DNA from: Vallitalea maricola
Lineage (GTDB): Bacteria > Bacillota > Clostridia > Lachnospirales > Vallitaleaceae
Assembly (NCBI RefSeq): GCF_036985595.1
Contig: NZ_BTPU01000025.1
Span: 62,001-126,000 of the forward strand
Length of the DNA stretch: 64,000 nucleotides
Reading direction: 5' to 3'
Below the pieces are notes generated by a model, which did no database searches, was not told where the DNA came from, and worked only from the letters and a program-made list of their open reading frames with translations. How positions within the stretch are numbered: the stretch's first letter is position 1; every line of letters begins with the position of its first letter. Below are positions 6,536 to 16,291 of the stretch, piece after piece. Both the position numbers and the translations under genes were made by a program.

Positions 6536-9500
6536 TCAACGTTGATTAAAATACACTATTGCATAAAAATTTTCTTTGTTTTCAATAATGTGTTTTTCTC
6601 CTCCAACAACGCAGAAATGATTTTGTTGGAGCACACCTTTAATCATTTCTGCAAAGTTTCTAATATCCTCATCTGTTGTATCCATTATTTCCTTACATTC
6701 ATTAATAAAATCCTTGATAAAATAATTAGAAAAATACATTTCATCTGCATTTGTATATTTAAATATATGTGATTTAAATTGATCTCTCAGCAAGATATGA
6801 GGTACAGTATTAATAATATATTTTTCCATCTCTTTATCTGTCGCTCTAAATTTTTCAATAAATAGTGTTACCTCATCAATAGCTTTCATTGCTTCTTTAA
6901 TATTGGATCCTCTATCTACATTAAATATAATCTGACCATCCCTATTAATACTAATTGAAGCTCCATATGCCCCTCCTTCATTAGCTATTTTTTTCATATA
7001 CTCCTTATTTAATATATTTTCAAGAACTTTCATTTTAGGATTGAATACATATCCATCTTCGGTAAAGTCACCTCCTTTTACTATATAGTAAGTATCCATA
7101 GGTATTATAATTCCCTTGTTTATAGAATCTGATTTATACAAATGATTTTCTACCGAGTAACAGGTATGATTTATATTCTTTATTAAACCAGAAATACTTT
7201 TAGCAAATTGACCATACTCGTTTTTATTGCCAACAAAACTGATTGTCATGTTATTTTGATTAAATACTTTTTGATTGATGTTTTTTAAGTTTTCTTGAAT
7301 ATCTAGGAAATTTTCATCAAAATTTTGTTCAAGTTTTTTCAGAAATTCATAGTAGCTAACTCCCCATATTTTCGAAATGTATTCTCCATAAGAAGCAACT
7401 TGATTATAAGCTAATGTACTTCCATAATCATACTCTTTAAAACTCATTTCATATTCCATTTTTTGGTTTACTATGATATCTTTTATACTTTCTCTATTAC
7501 TAAAAATGGTGTTACTCAGTATTTCAGCCGCTAATTCAAACATATCTTTTTTAACCTCATCTGTAGTTAGATGTACCTGAACTTTTAATCGGTATAAATT
7601 GGAATCAGACATTCGATAATAGCGTGGTACAGCTATCCATGAGTAATTTTTAGTATGTTTTTTTATTTTTTCATCACTGTATTTCTCTGTTTCTAATTTT
7701 CCCAAGAGATCACACAAAAGCTTCACATAGCCTATCTTATCCCAAGGTACATTCTGTGTATCAAAATAAAGAGACATTTCAGCTATTTTATCTACCTTAA
7801 TAGGATGATATAAAACTGTGGTATTTTCTAGTTCCTTGACTTGTGTTGGTATCTCATCCATCTCAATTTTAATATCATCTAATGTAAGTGAGGGAATAAA
7901 GGCTAGTTCTTCCTTTGTATTTCTTTTATTTTTCCATTCATTTAATGTTTTAGTTTGTTTTATTAATGCTTGCAGATGTTGCGGTGTTAAACTGGATTTG
8001 TAGTTAGCTAACTTCTTTCTCTCCTTTTCAATTTGTTTTTCTACAAGCCCAACAATAGGTTTTAATGTTACTATAGACCTATGTTGATTATCCATAATAT
8101 ATTTTTTTATTAGGTTTTCAAAATATCCTTGTTCTACTTTTTTTTCAATGCTTTCCAAATATTCATATTCTCTAATATATAGAAAAGGATCTCCACCATG
8201 AAGCCAACTTTGGCATATTATATTATTATAATTTATCATGTTAATACTGCTCAACATCTTATAGTTATCACGTTTTTTCCATTTATTTATTGTTTGTTGA
8301 ATAATCTTTTTATCCAATCTTTCCTCGTAGATATCTGAGAAAGCCCTATCAATATATTCTTGAATCCTTGCTTTATTTTCTTCTCCAGTATCATACACTT
8401 TGATTGTATACACTGGCTGAAAGCCACTTATATTTAACCTTGTTTCTATCATAGCTCCTAATCCATTATCTTTTAGCTTAGTATTTAATTGTGTAATCTT
8501 TTCACTGAGGATTTCATCCAAAATTCTAAAGCCAATGATTGTTTCACTATCCAAAATATTACTTACTACATAATTATAGGTTAGATAAGTTAGCTTTTTA
8601 TCTTCTTCCAATATGCCGTATGATTCTATATAATCTACAGGCTTTCTAAAGGCTTCTTGATTAATTGCTATATCATGTATCTGTTCATTATTCTTAGAAA
8701 AATGACAATAAAATTTTTCATCAATTAGTTTTAGAACATGGTTAATATCAAGTTTTCCATATATAATGGTATAACAATTAGAAGGTTTATAATGGCTCTT
8801 GTACGTATTTATCATCTGTTCCCTTGTTAATACTTGAATATCTTCTGGAATGCCCCCAACTTCAAATCTATACGCTGTATCAGGAAAAAGAGATTTGTTG
8901 ATTGCTCGATTGAGAAAAATATCCACATCTTGCAAACCTTTCATCTCACTATAAACCCTACCGTTAAATACAACATCTTCTTCCTGAGAATTTAGCTCAT
9001 AAATCCCTCTCTCAGCTTGAAATAATCTTGGTTCTTTTGTTAAATTAGAGAAAAATATTATATCCATCATAACATCCATGATATTATAAATATCTTTTTC
9101 TATATAACTACTTGCTGAATAAGTAACATAATCCAAGTTAGTAGCGGCAATTATTGATTGACTCATGGAGTTCTTTTTGATTTCTGATAAAGGATTTTTT
9201 ATTGGATAATGAAGTGAACCTCCTTTAGCAACACAATGTTCAATGACATGATGGATACCTGTGTTATCTGTTGGAAGTGCTTTAACATTAATTGAGAAAA
9301 ATCTTTCCTTGTCCTCATTTTTAATATAAATTAGTTTTCCACCAGATTTTATGTGCTCATAAGTGATGGCTGTTCCATTTAGTTCCTTAATTTCTTCAGT
9401 ATCTATCACTTTAAATCCTGATAGGGTCCCTAATTTGCTTACACTTTCATTCTGATTTATTCCTTTACCACTATCCAGTAAGTACCATATCCATCCAGCA

Positions 9501-9601
9501 ATAAAGATGACGATTAAAGGTATGACTAATAATTTCGTTATTTTTTCCACGATTTTCCTTCTTTCTAACGGAATTAGATTTATCCAGATATGCTTTTTCA
9601 T
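6536..9601 (-). CDS. Membrane-anchored M16C (insulinase/PreP-like) metallopeptidase
   Basis: This 1021-residue zinc peptidase of the pitrilysin/presequence-protease type has one membrane helix near residues 24-42, so the catalytic part is probably outside the cell. The inverted zinc motif HxxEH is present (H118-V-I-E121-H122), followed by FQAERGIYEL and the YSEMKG segment that usually carries the third zinc ligand. Four M16 half-domains fit the length. A GG-YG-like stretch (NEGGAYGASI) near the end is the usual substrate-binding partner motif. It lies between mazG and spoVT, where Bacillus has spoVB. The start ATG has only a distant GAGGTGAAG. Substrate unknown. Confidence 0.88.
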   Translation of the reverse strand: MKKHIWINLIPLERRKIVEKITKLLVIPLIVIFIAGWIWYLLDSGKGINQNESVSKLGTLSGFKVIDTEEIKELNGTAITYEHIKSGGKLIYIKNEDKERFFSINVKALPTDNTGIHHVIEHCVAKGGSLHYPIKNPLSEIKKNSMSQSIIAATNLDYVTYSASSYIEKDIYNIMDVMMDIIFFSNLTKEPRLFQAERGIYELNSQEEDVVFNGRVYSEMKGLQDVDIFLNRAINKSLFPDTAYRFEVGGIPEDIQVLTREQMINTYKSHYKPSNCYTIIYGKLDINHVLKLIDEKFYCHFSKNNEQIHDIAINQEAFRKPVDYIESYGILEEDKKLTYLTYNYVVSNILDSETIIGFRILDEILSEKITQLNTKLKDNGLGAMIETRLNISGFQPVYTIKVYDTGEENKARIQEYIDRAFSDIYEERLDKKIIQQTINKWKKRDNYKMLSSINMINYNNIICQSWLHGGDPFLYIREYEYLESIEKKVEQGYFENLIKKYIMDNQHRSIVTLKPIVGLVEKQIEKERKKLANYKSSLTPQHLQALIKQTKTLNEWKNKRNTKEELAFIPSLTLDDIKIEMDEIPTQVKELENTTVLYHPIKVDKIAEMSLYFDTQNVPWDKIGYVKLLCDLLGKLETEKYSDEKIKKHTKNYSWIAVPRYYRMSDSNLYRLKVQVHLTTDEVKKDMFELAAEILSNTIFSNRESIKDIIVNQKMEYEMSFKEYDYGSTLAYNQVASYGEYISKIWGVSYYEFLKKLEQNFDENFLDIQENLKNINQKVFNQNNMTISFVGNKNEYGQFAKSISGLIKNINHTCYSVENHLYKSDSINKGIIIPMDTYYIVKGGDFTEDGYVFNPKMKVLENILNKEYMKKIANEGGAYGASISINRDGQIIFNVDRGSNIKEAMKAIDEVTLFIEKFRATDKEMEKYIINTVPHILLRDQFKSHIFKYTNADEMYFSNYFIKDFINECKEIMDTTDEDIRNFAEMIKGVLQQNHFCVVGGEKHIIENKENFYAIVYFNQR

Positions 9602-9756
9602 TTATTATCTAAAACTCTTCACCTCTAATACTATAAAATTAGCAATCTGAATTATTTAATTTTTACTATTACTATATTACTTTATATTTATTTAGTATTT
9701 ATTTGTTTTTTCTTAAGATACTCTTAATTTCACTTTTACCTGAAATCAAACATAAT

Positions 9757-9803
9757 AAAATAGAACAAGACTGAGTTAAAAAACTCAGCCTTGCTCTATT
9801 GTT
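9757..9803 (-). terminator. Terminator after spoVT
   Basis: A 19-bp imperfect inverted repeat (9759-9777 with 9782-9800) overlaps the spoVT stop codon and is followed by TTTTA on the minus strand; it is a strong rho-independent terminator. Confidence 0.85.
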
Positions 9804-10347
9804 CCATTTGTTTACCTAAAAATCCTGCCGCTGAATGAGCTAATTTAGTTTCAACTTCACCCATTTTTATTTTACTATCTTTACTTAAGAATATGACAGC
9901 TCCTATGGCGTCACCTTCTGATATTATTGGAGTTATAACCTCAGAAATATATTCATCGTTTTCTCCATCATATAAAATATCTATAAATTTCTTTTCATCT
10001 TTGTTAGCTAGTATTGTTTCTCTTTCTGTTATTGCTTCTTCTAGTTCTTTACTTATTTGTTTTTCTAAAAATTCTCTTTTGGAGCCACCCGATACAGCTA
10101 TAACTTGATCCTTATCAGAAATACAGATGGTATGTCCAGTAGTTTGTGCCAAAGCTTCTGCATACTGTTTAGCAAATGTTCCAAGTTCACCAATAGGTGA
10201 GTATTTTTTAAGTATTATTTCTCCATCTTTATCAGTAAATATCTCTAAGGGGTCTCCTTCTCTTATCCTTAATGTCCTTCTTATTTCTTTTGGTATAACT
10301 ACCCTACCAAGATCATCTATCCTTCTTACAATACCTGTTGCCTTCAA
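9796..10347 (-). CDS. spoVT: Stage V sporulation transcription factor SpoVT
   Basis: SpoVT is an AbrB-type regulator that tunes sigma-G-dependent genes in the forespore. The 183-residue protein has the swapped-hairpin AbrB DNA-binding domain at the start (KATGIVRRIDDLGRVVIPKE, LRIREGDPLEIF), then a GAF-like sensing domain (about 56-180) with GHTICISDKDQVIAVSGG and a long helix. Length is that of the family. GGAGG lies before the ATG, and a textbook sigma-G promoter lies 43 bases upstream. The position next to mfd and the foldase gene is the conserved one. Confidence 0.97.
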   Translation of the reverse strand: MKATGIVRRIDDLGRVVIPKEIRRTLRIREGDPLEIFTDKDGEIILKKYSPIGELGTFAKQYAEALAQTTGHTICISDKDQVIAVSGGSKREFLEKQISKELEEAITERETILANKDEKKFIDILYDGENDEYISEVITPIISEGDAIGAVIFLSKDSKIKMGEVETKLAHSAAGFLGKQMEQ

Positions 10348-10389
10348 ATTATTACCTCCTTTAGATAGTCATCACAAAGCTGTCAATAA

Positions 10390-10419
10390 TAGTATGCAAC
10401 AATTTAACTATAATATTCA
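10390..10419 (-). promoter_or_regulatory. Sigma-G promoter of spoVT
   Basis: On the minus strand TGAATA (10414-10419), 17 bp, and CATACTA (10390-10396) match the sigma-G consensus (TGnATA, N17, CATACTA) exactly, 43 bases before the spoVT start. Sigma-G transcription of spoVT is established in Bacillus. Confidence 0.85.
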
Positions 10420-10523
10420 TATTTTGACAGTTTTAAACTTAAGACCCAATACCAATTTATTCAAATTAAATTTTACTTTTATCAGCTTTGATGATGTTAA
10501 TTAATATACTTTCCTATAAGATA

Positions 10524-10553
10524 AAAAAAAGAACTAAGATTATCTCTTAGTCC
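10524..10553 (-). terminator. Terminator after the PrsA-like gene
   Basis: An 8-bp stem (10532-10539 with 10545-10552) is followed on the minus strand by eight T. It lies about 26 bases past the stop of the foldase gene. Confidence 0.85.
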
Positions 10554-10578
10554 TTATTATTCGATATTAATATTTATT

Positions 10579-11733
10579 TCATTCAATGTTTTTGTCACTT
10601 ATTGGATTTTCATTAATATTACCGAAAATATCTATTTTAGCCCACAATTCTTCATTCAAGTCTACAATTGTATTATTTTTCCATTCATCATATATTTTAT
10701 TAAATGCACTATTTTTTAGTTGTTCTTTATATTCCTCTTTTAACTGACTCTCATATTTCTTGAATTCTTCTTCAAATTCTTGTACTTCTTCATCTGTAGG
10801 AGGAATTTTTTCCAGTACTTTAAAAATGTGATATCCATAATCGCTTTTCTTTATATCACTTATTTCTCCAGATTCTAATTCTATGAGGCTCTGAAAATTA
10901 TCGTCTAAAAGTCTAACTGGAAGAATATATTCCCCATTATTTTCTTTTGTAGATTCATCTTGTGAATATTTTTTTACAAGACTAGTAAACTCTTCGCCAG
11001 CAACAGCTTTCTTATATATATCTTCTATCTTTTTCTTTGCTTTTTCTTCAATATCAGGTGATATAAGCACATATTCATCTTTATTATTTTTCTCATGTGT
11101 CTTAATAAATATGTGTATCACTTTTAAGCTAAGCAGCATATCTTCTAGGTTACTTGACTTTAATTTTGCATAGTTTTCATTTTCTAACAACTTATTTGTC
11201 AATTCTTCTTCTTTTGGAACATATCCCTTTGTCATTTCATTAATGACCTTATTTACTAATCTATATTCCTTAAAAGAATTGAAAATACTTTCTTTGGTTA
11301 AATGATAATTTTCTATATCTGCTTTTTCTAAATCATTATAGTATTTTAGCGCTTGGGCCTTTACATCTTTATCTTCGCTTTCAGTAATAGTTATCCCCAT
11401 TTCATCTGATTTCTTGACCAAAATCTTAGTACGTACAAGATTATCAAGTACTGCTAATTTGGCTACATCCTCAGCCTTTTTCCCTCCACTAAAATCATTA
11501 TGATCCCAGACATCTTCTCCACCTAATTCTTCAAACTCCATTTTAACCTGCAGTAAATATGGCATTACCTCATCAACCTTAATATCTACATCATCAATGG
11601 TAATCAACTTATCATTGTCTTCATAGATATCAAGTTTTTCTTTTATTTCTTTTTTACTACTACAACCCACTAAACAGAAGATGCACATGAAAAGCAGAAT
11701 ATACTTACTTATCCATTCATAAGTGCTTTTCAT
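10579..11733 (-). CDS. PrsA/SurA-like peptidyl-prolyl isomerase lipoprotein
   Basis: This is probably an extracytoplasmic foldase. The 384-residue product has a lipoprotein signal (YILLFMCIFCLVGCSS; the Cys is the lipidation site), a SurA-type N-terminal chaperone region, and a parvulin domain (about 205-310) with VIHIFIKTHE, EEFTSLVKKYSQDEST and the DYGYHIFKVLE end. Several parvulin residues are conserved, but the inserted, Glu/Lys-rich segments differ from Bacillus PrsA, so activity is likely but not certain. The ATG at 11733 has AGGAGAG just before it; an in-frame ATG at 11751 lies upstream of that site. Downstream of mfd, as in many Clostridia. Confidence 0.85.
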   Translation of the reverse strand: MKSTYEWISKYILLFMCIFCLVGCSSKKEIKEKLDIYEDNDKLITIDDVDIKVDEVMPYLLQVKMEFEELGGEDVWDHNDFSGGKKAEDVAKLAVLDNLVRTKILVKKSDEMGITITESEDKDVKAQALKYYNDLEKADIENYHLTKESIFNSFKEYRLVNKVINEMTKGYVPKEEELTNKLLENENYAKLKSSNLEDMLLSLKVIHIFIKTHEKNNKDEYVLISPDIEEKAKKKIEDIYKKAVAGEEFTSLVKKYSQDESTKENNGEYILPVRLLDDNFQSLIELESGEISDIKKSDYGYHIFKVLEKIPPTDEEVQEFEEEFKKYESQLKEEYKEQLKNSAFNKIYDEWKNNTIVDLNEELWAKIDIFGNINENPISDKNIE

Positions 11734-11843
11734 TTTTATCTCTCCTAACATAGAAACCAGTTTGCAACTTATATAATTTACTAAATATATAGAAGTTGCT
11801 TATTGTTTCCTAATTATATGTCTATCTTCATTATAGTTTAAAC

Positions 11844-14800
11844 CTATGAATCCTTCAAATCTTTTATGTCTTGTAACACATTCTTAATATGTCTGAAAAA
11901 TTGTTTTTTATCAACTCTGCTAATCTTATACGTAAAATATGGTGCTTTATTAATTGTAAAAAACAACCTATTTCTATATTTATTTAACAGCTCAGGTATT
12001 TTGTCAGGATTAATCCTAGCATCTTTTCTAGCTTCAAATTTGATGTTTTCACCTTTTTGCTCAATGTTTACTATATCTGCTTTATTGGCAATAGCTTTCA
12101 TGATAGCTATATCCAATAGATTAACAACTGATTTTGGAAGGTCACCATATCTATCTTCAAGCTCTTCCTGCACATCATAATAATCTTTTTCGTCTTCAAT
12201 GCTGGCAATCTTTTTATAGGCTCCAAGTTTTCTTATTTCATCTTTGATATAAGTAGAGGGAATAAAAGCATCAACATTTAATTCTACAGATGTTTCAAAA
12301 CGTTCCTCTACTTTGTCATCACTGACTTCATGTATTGCTTCTTCTAATAGTTTACAATACAGATCATAACCAACTGATTCCATATGACCATGTTGTCTTG
12401 CTCCAAGAAGATTACCTGCTCCTCTGATCTCAAGGTCTCTCATGGCTATTTTGAAGCCTGACCCAAACTCGGTAAATTCTTTTATGGCTTGTAATCTTTT
12501 TTCAGCTGTTTCTTGTAATATCTTATCTTTTTTGTACAATAAGTAAGCATATGCAACCCTGTTAGATCTTCCAACCCTACCTCTTAACTGATAAAGCTGG
12601 GATAGACCTAATCTATCTGCATCCTGAATGATTATTGTATTGGTATTTTGAATATCAAGACCTGTTTCAATGATTGTTGTACAGACAAGTATATCAATAT
12701 CACCATTAATATACTCAAACATGATATTTTCAAGTTCCCGTTCATTCATCTGTCCATGAGCAAATGCCACATTAGCTTCTGGTACCATCTTACTTATCCA
12801 GTCAGCTACTTCATCAATCTTTTTGACTCTATTATAAACATAATATATCTGTCCGCCTCTTGACAATTCTCTATATATAGCATCTTTAATCAATTCTTCG
12901 TTATGCTCAAGTACATAAGTCTGAATAGGATGTCTTTCTTCTGGCGGCTCTTCAAGCACACTCATATCCCTTATACCTATGAGACTCATATGAAGAGTTC
13001 TTGGTATAGGGGTTGCTGTTAGAGTTAATACATCTATATCTTGTTTTACTTTCTTGATTTTCTCTTTATGTGCTACTCCAAATCTCTGTTCCTCATCTAT
13101 AATAAGTAATCCAAGGTCTTTGAATACAACATCTTTTGATATTATCCTATGAGTACCTATAAGTATGTCAACCAAGCCTTTTTTGGTATCATCTATTATT
13201 TTTTTCTGTTCTTTCTGACTTTTGAATCTTGATAACATCTCTACTCTTACAGGGAAATCTTTCATCCTTTGGACAAAGTTATTATAGTGTTGCTGAGCTA
13301 ATATGGTAGTAGGCACTAGATAAGCTACCTGTTTATCGTCTTGAACTGACTTAAATGCAGCCCTTATAGCTACTTCCGTCTTTCCATAGCCTACATCACC
13401 ACAGATTAGTCTATCCATTATTTTTCTGCTTTCCATATCATTTTTGGTTTCTTCTATAGCTATTAACTGGTCATCTGTTTCTTCATATGGAAACATCTCT
13501 TCAAATTCTTTTTGCCAAACAGTATCAGTTGTGAACTCATAACCTACTTTTGCTTGTCTTTTAGCATATAAAGCCACCAAGTCTTTTGCAAGGTCTTCTA
13601 CTATACCTTTAACACGGCTTTTGGTCTTCTTCCATTCATTAGTACCTAATTTGTTTAGTTTTGGTTTCTTACCTTCTGAACCAATATATTTTTGAATAAC
13701 ATCCAATTGACTGGTTGATATATATAAGTTTCCTTCGTCTCTATAGGATATCTTGATATAGTCTTTACTGATTCCATCAATCTCTATTTTTTCAGTTCCT
13801 CTGAAAATACCTATTCCATAATTCTCATGGACAATATAATCTCCAACTTTTAGCTCAGTGAAGCTCTCTATTTTACTTCCCTTGAACTTTTTCTTTTTTG
13901 TCTTTTTCCTCTTCTTGCTTTTCCCCACTAGATCAGTCTCTGATATTATTACAAATTTAATAAGAGGGTATTCAAACCCTTTGTGTAAGCTACCATAGCT
14001 AACTGCAACTTTTCCTTTTGGAATCTCTGCATCCAATTTTGACAAATAGAAGGCATCTATTCCTCTTTCTTTTAATTCATAAGATAGTCTTTCCGCTCTG
14101 GTCTTAGAACCTGTAAGCAATAATGTCCTATATCTATTATTACTCCAGTATTTTAGATCCTTTTCCAAGATCTCCATACTTTTGTGATATGGATTAATTG
14201 ATTTTACAGAAAAATTAACATTAAATTTATAATTGAATCTATCTGTCTTCTGCTGTAGTGTGCTTAATAAAACACATGTATAATCTTCGAATTTGAATAA
14301 TAATTCATCTATGGTCCTGAGTATTTCCGTTTGACCTTTCAATAAATAGCCTTTTTCGAATCTATTAATTATACTTTCGTTGAATTCTTTTTTAGTGCTT
14401 TCCCACTTTTCATTTATCCTTGCTGGTTCATCAATATATAATAACGTTTCATTAGGGAAATAGTCTACAAAGGAAACTGTCTCATCATAAAAATAATCAA
14501 TGTATCCTTCAATACCATTAAATGTTTTTTGACTAGTAATTTTGTCCAGCAAAATAGAGGTAGATTGCTTTATTCTATCTACTTCGTCTTGTTTATTATT
14601 TGCTTCAAATGTCTTAATTAACTGGTCCCTATCTTTTTTTATCTTATCTATCGCTTTTGCTATCTTCTCTTTGTCTACAATAACTTCTCTTGCAGGGTAT
14701 ATCTCTATCTCATCAACTTTATCAATTGATCTTTGACTCTCTATATTCATAGATCTTATAGAGTCTATTTCTTCGTCCCATAATTCAATTCTATATGCAT

Positions 14801-15359
14801 TCTTTTCTGTAGGTGGAAATATGTCAATTATTCCGCCTCTAATAGCGAACTGTCCTTTGCTTTCTACTTGAGATACTCTTTCGTATCCCATGAACATAAA
14901 TTTTTCACTTATCTCAGTAAGATTCCATACATCCCCAACTTTACTTTTTATTATACTTGATTCAAACATAGACTTACCTATTAATTTATCCATCACTGCT
15001 TCTATTGATAGTATGACTGTATATCCTCCGCTGTCATATAATTTCTTGATTATATTTATACGCTGTTCGATAATGTCATTACTATGTACGTCAGCACTAT
15101 AAAATATTATATCTTTTGCAGGATACAGAAAAACATTATCGTTGCTGAAAAACTTCATGTCTTCGTAGATTTCTCTAGCTCTAAGTTCGTTATACGTAAT
15201 AATAAGTTTGTTTCTGTTTTCACCTAGTGCATGCATTAGATGGCATTTCTCTGAGTCGATAGCTCCTGTAAGATATATTGGAGATATTTTTTTATTAATT
15301 TTTTCAAGGGCATTATTAAAAGCCTCTAAATCTCTTAAAGGTTGTACTAGTGTTTTCAA
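11844..15359 (-). CDS. mfd: Transcription-repair coupling factor Mfd
   Basis: Mfd removes RNA polymerase stalled at DNA lesions and recruits UvrA. The 1171-residue protein is full length, with the UvrB-like N-terminal module (SKGQFAIRGGIIDIFPPTE), a basic linker (KSKKRKKTKKKKFKGSK), the RNA-polymerase-interacting domain (VGDYIVHENYGIGIFRG), and a RecG-like translocase with RLICGDVGYGKTEVA (Walker A), DEEQRF (motif II), LTATPIPRT, and QLRGRVGRS, then the C-terminal regulatory domain. The start is a TTG behind AGGATGTGA. It is followed by the foldase gene and preceded by the sortase/pth pair. Confidence 0.97.
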   Translation of the reverse strand: MKTLVQPLRDLEAFNNALEKINKKISPIYLTGAIDSEKCHLMHALGENRNKLIITYNELRAREIYEDMKFFSNDNVFLYPAKDIIFYSADVHSNDIIEQRINIIKKLYDSGGYTVILSIEAVMDKLIGKSMFESSIIKSKVGDVWNLTEISEKFMFMGYERVSQVESKGQFAIRGGIIDIFPPTEKNAYRIELWDEEIDSIRSMNIESQRSIDKVDEIEIYPAREVIVDKEKIAKAIDKIKKDRDQLIKTFEANNKQDEVDRIKQSTSILLDKITSQKTFNGIEGYIDYFYDETVSFVDYFPNETLLYIDEPARINEKWESTKKEFNESIINRFEKGYLLKGQTEILRTIDELLFKFEDYTCVLLSTLQQKTDRFNYKFNVNFSVKSINPYHKSMEILEKDLKYWSNNRYRTLLLTGSKTRAERLSYELKERGIDAFYLSKLDAEIPKGKVAVSYGSLHKGFEYPLIKFVIISETDLVGKSKKRKKTKKKKFKGSKIESFTELKVGDYIVHENYGIGIFRGTEKIEIDGISKDYIKISYRDEGNLYISTSQLDVIQKYIGSEGKKPKLNKLGTNEWKKTKSRVKGIVEDLAKDLVALYAKRQAKVGYEFTTDTVWQKEFEEMFPYEETDDQLIAIEETKNDMESRKIMDRLICGDVGYGKTEVAIRAAFKSVQDDKQVAYLVPTTILAQQHYNNFVQRMKDFPVRVEMLSRFKSQKEQKKIIDDTKKGLVDILIGTHRIISKDVVFKDLGLLIIDEEQRFGVAHKEKIKKVKQDIDVLTLTATPIPRTLHMSLIGIRDMSVLEEPPEERHPIQTYVLEHNEELIKDAIYRELSRGGQIYYVYNRVKKIDEVADWISKMVPEANVAFAHGQMNERELENIMFEYINGDIDILVCTTIIETGLDIQNTNTIIIQDADRLGLSQLYQLRGRVGRSNRVAYAYLLYKKDKILQETAEKRLQAIKEFTEFGSGFKIAMRDLEIRGAGNLLGARQHGHMESVGYDLYCKLLEEAIHEVSDDKVEERFETSVELNVDAFIPSTYIKDEIRKLGAYKKIASIEDEKDYYDVQEELEDRYGDLPKSVVNLLDIAIMKAIANKADIVNIEQKGENIKFEARKDARINPDKIPELLNKYRNRLFFTINKAPYFTYKISRVDKKQFFRHIKNVLQDIKDLKDS

Positions 15360-15487
15360 ATCATCACATCCTGATTTTTCCTATATTAAGAATGTACAAA
15401 AGTAAATATATTATATTATATACCAATTATTATATAATATTTCTAGGCAATTTTAAACAATTATATATTCTTATAGTAGTATTTTGC

Positions 15488-16291
15488 TTAGTTATCAATC
15501 ATTCCATGTATAATTAATCTATGAGTAGCACCAATAACAGGATCACATGTAATTAATGTGATGACTTTTGATTTGCTGCTCCCTCTCATAACTGATACAT
15601 CATCTGGTTCAACTATTTTCTTGTCGTAAACTGTATAGATAAACTCCTTTTCCTTAGTGACTATATTAATTTTATCTCCTTGTTCTAATTCATTTAACCT
15701 ATTAAAGAACACTCCATAAGTATGGCTTCTATGACCGGCTAATACTGCATTTCCAATCTGACCGAATTCACCACTCTCAGGCATATATCCTATAGCATAT
15801 TTCAAGGTTTCAAGGTCAATACCATTAGCTATTGGCAGATGTACTCCTATTTTATCAATCTTAATTATGGCTATTGCTTTAGGTTTTGGCTTAGGTTTAG
15901 GCTTATCCTTCTTTTTCTCTGGTTCCGTACTTTCATCTACATCAGATTCTGGTGTGATATTATTAGAGTCATCATTAGCATTACTATCAGTGTCATTCAC
16001 GTTAGTTTCTTCAGTATCTGTATCACTATCACTCAAAGATTGTTCATTTACTTCAATAGGATTTATACTCTCTTGATTTTCAGTTTTGTCTCCCCAGCTG
16101 AATATATCGTTCAAAACCATATTGTTCTGTCTTGAAACATCTAATTCCTCTTCATTTTGCGGCTGGAAATCACTGTAGAATTCTTCTAACATGGTTTCTT
16201 GCAATCTGTGGGTTCTATATTTCCCAACCAGCGGTAAAGCTATAAGTATAACACCTGTAATAATTAACAATAATGATATTACTCTTCTCAT
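15488..16291 (-). CDS. Sortase, class D-like
   Basis: Sortases are membrane cysteine transpeptidases that join LPXTG-type proteins to the cell wall or each other. This 267-residue protein has an N-terminal membrane helix (about 4-22), a long acidic, Asp/Ser/Asn-rich linker with a lysine-proline stretch (KPKPKPKPK, about 130-138), and a C-terminal catalytic domain with all three active-site residues: His187 (AGHRSH), Cys249 (TLITCDP) and Arg258 (THRLIIHG). Class D is suggested by the N-terminal anchor and TLITC but is not certain. The start overlaps the pth stop by one base (TAATG), so the two are translationally coupled. No LPXTG substrate is visible in this window. Confidence 0.88.
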   Translation of the reverse strand: MRRVISLLLIITGVILIALPLVGKYRTHRLQETMLEEFYSDFQPQNEEELDVSRQNNMVLNDIFSWGDKTENQESINPIEVNEQSLSDSDTDTEETNVNDTDSNANDDSNNITPESDVDESTEPEKKKDKPKPKPKPKAIAIIKIDKIGVHLPIANGIDLETLKYAIGYMPESGEFGQIGNAVLAGHRSHTYGVFFNRLNELEQGDKINIVTKEKEFIYTVYDKKIVEPDDVSVMRGSSKSKVITLITCDPVIGATHRLIIHGMIDN

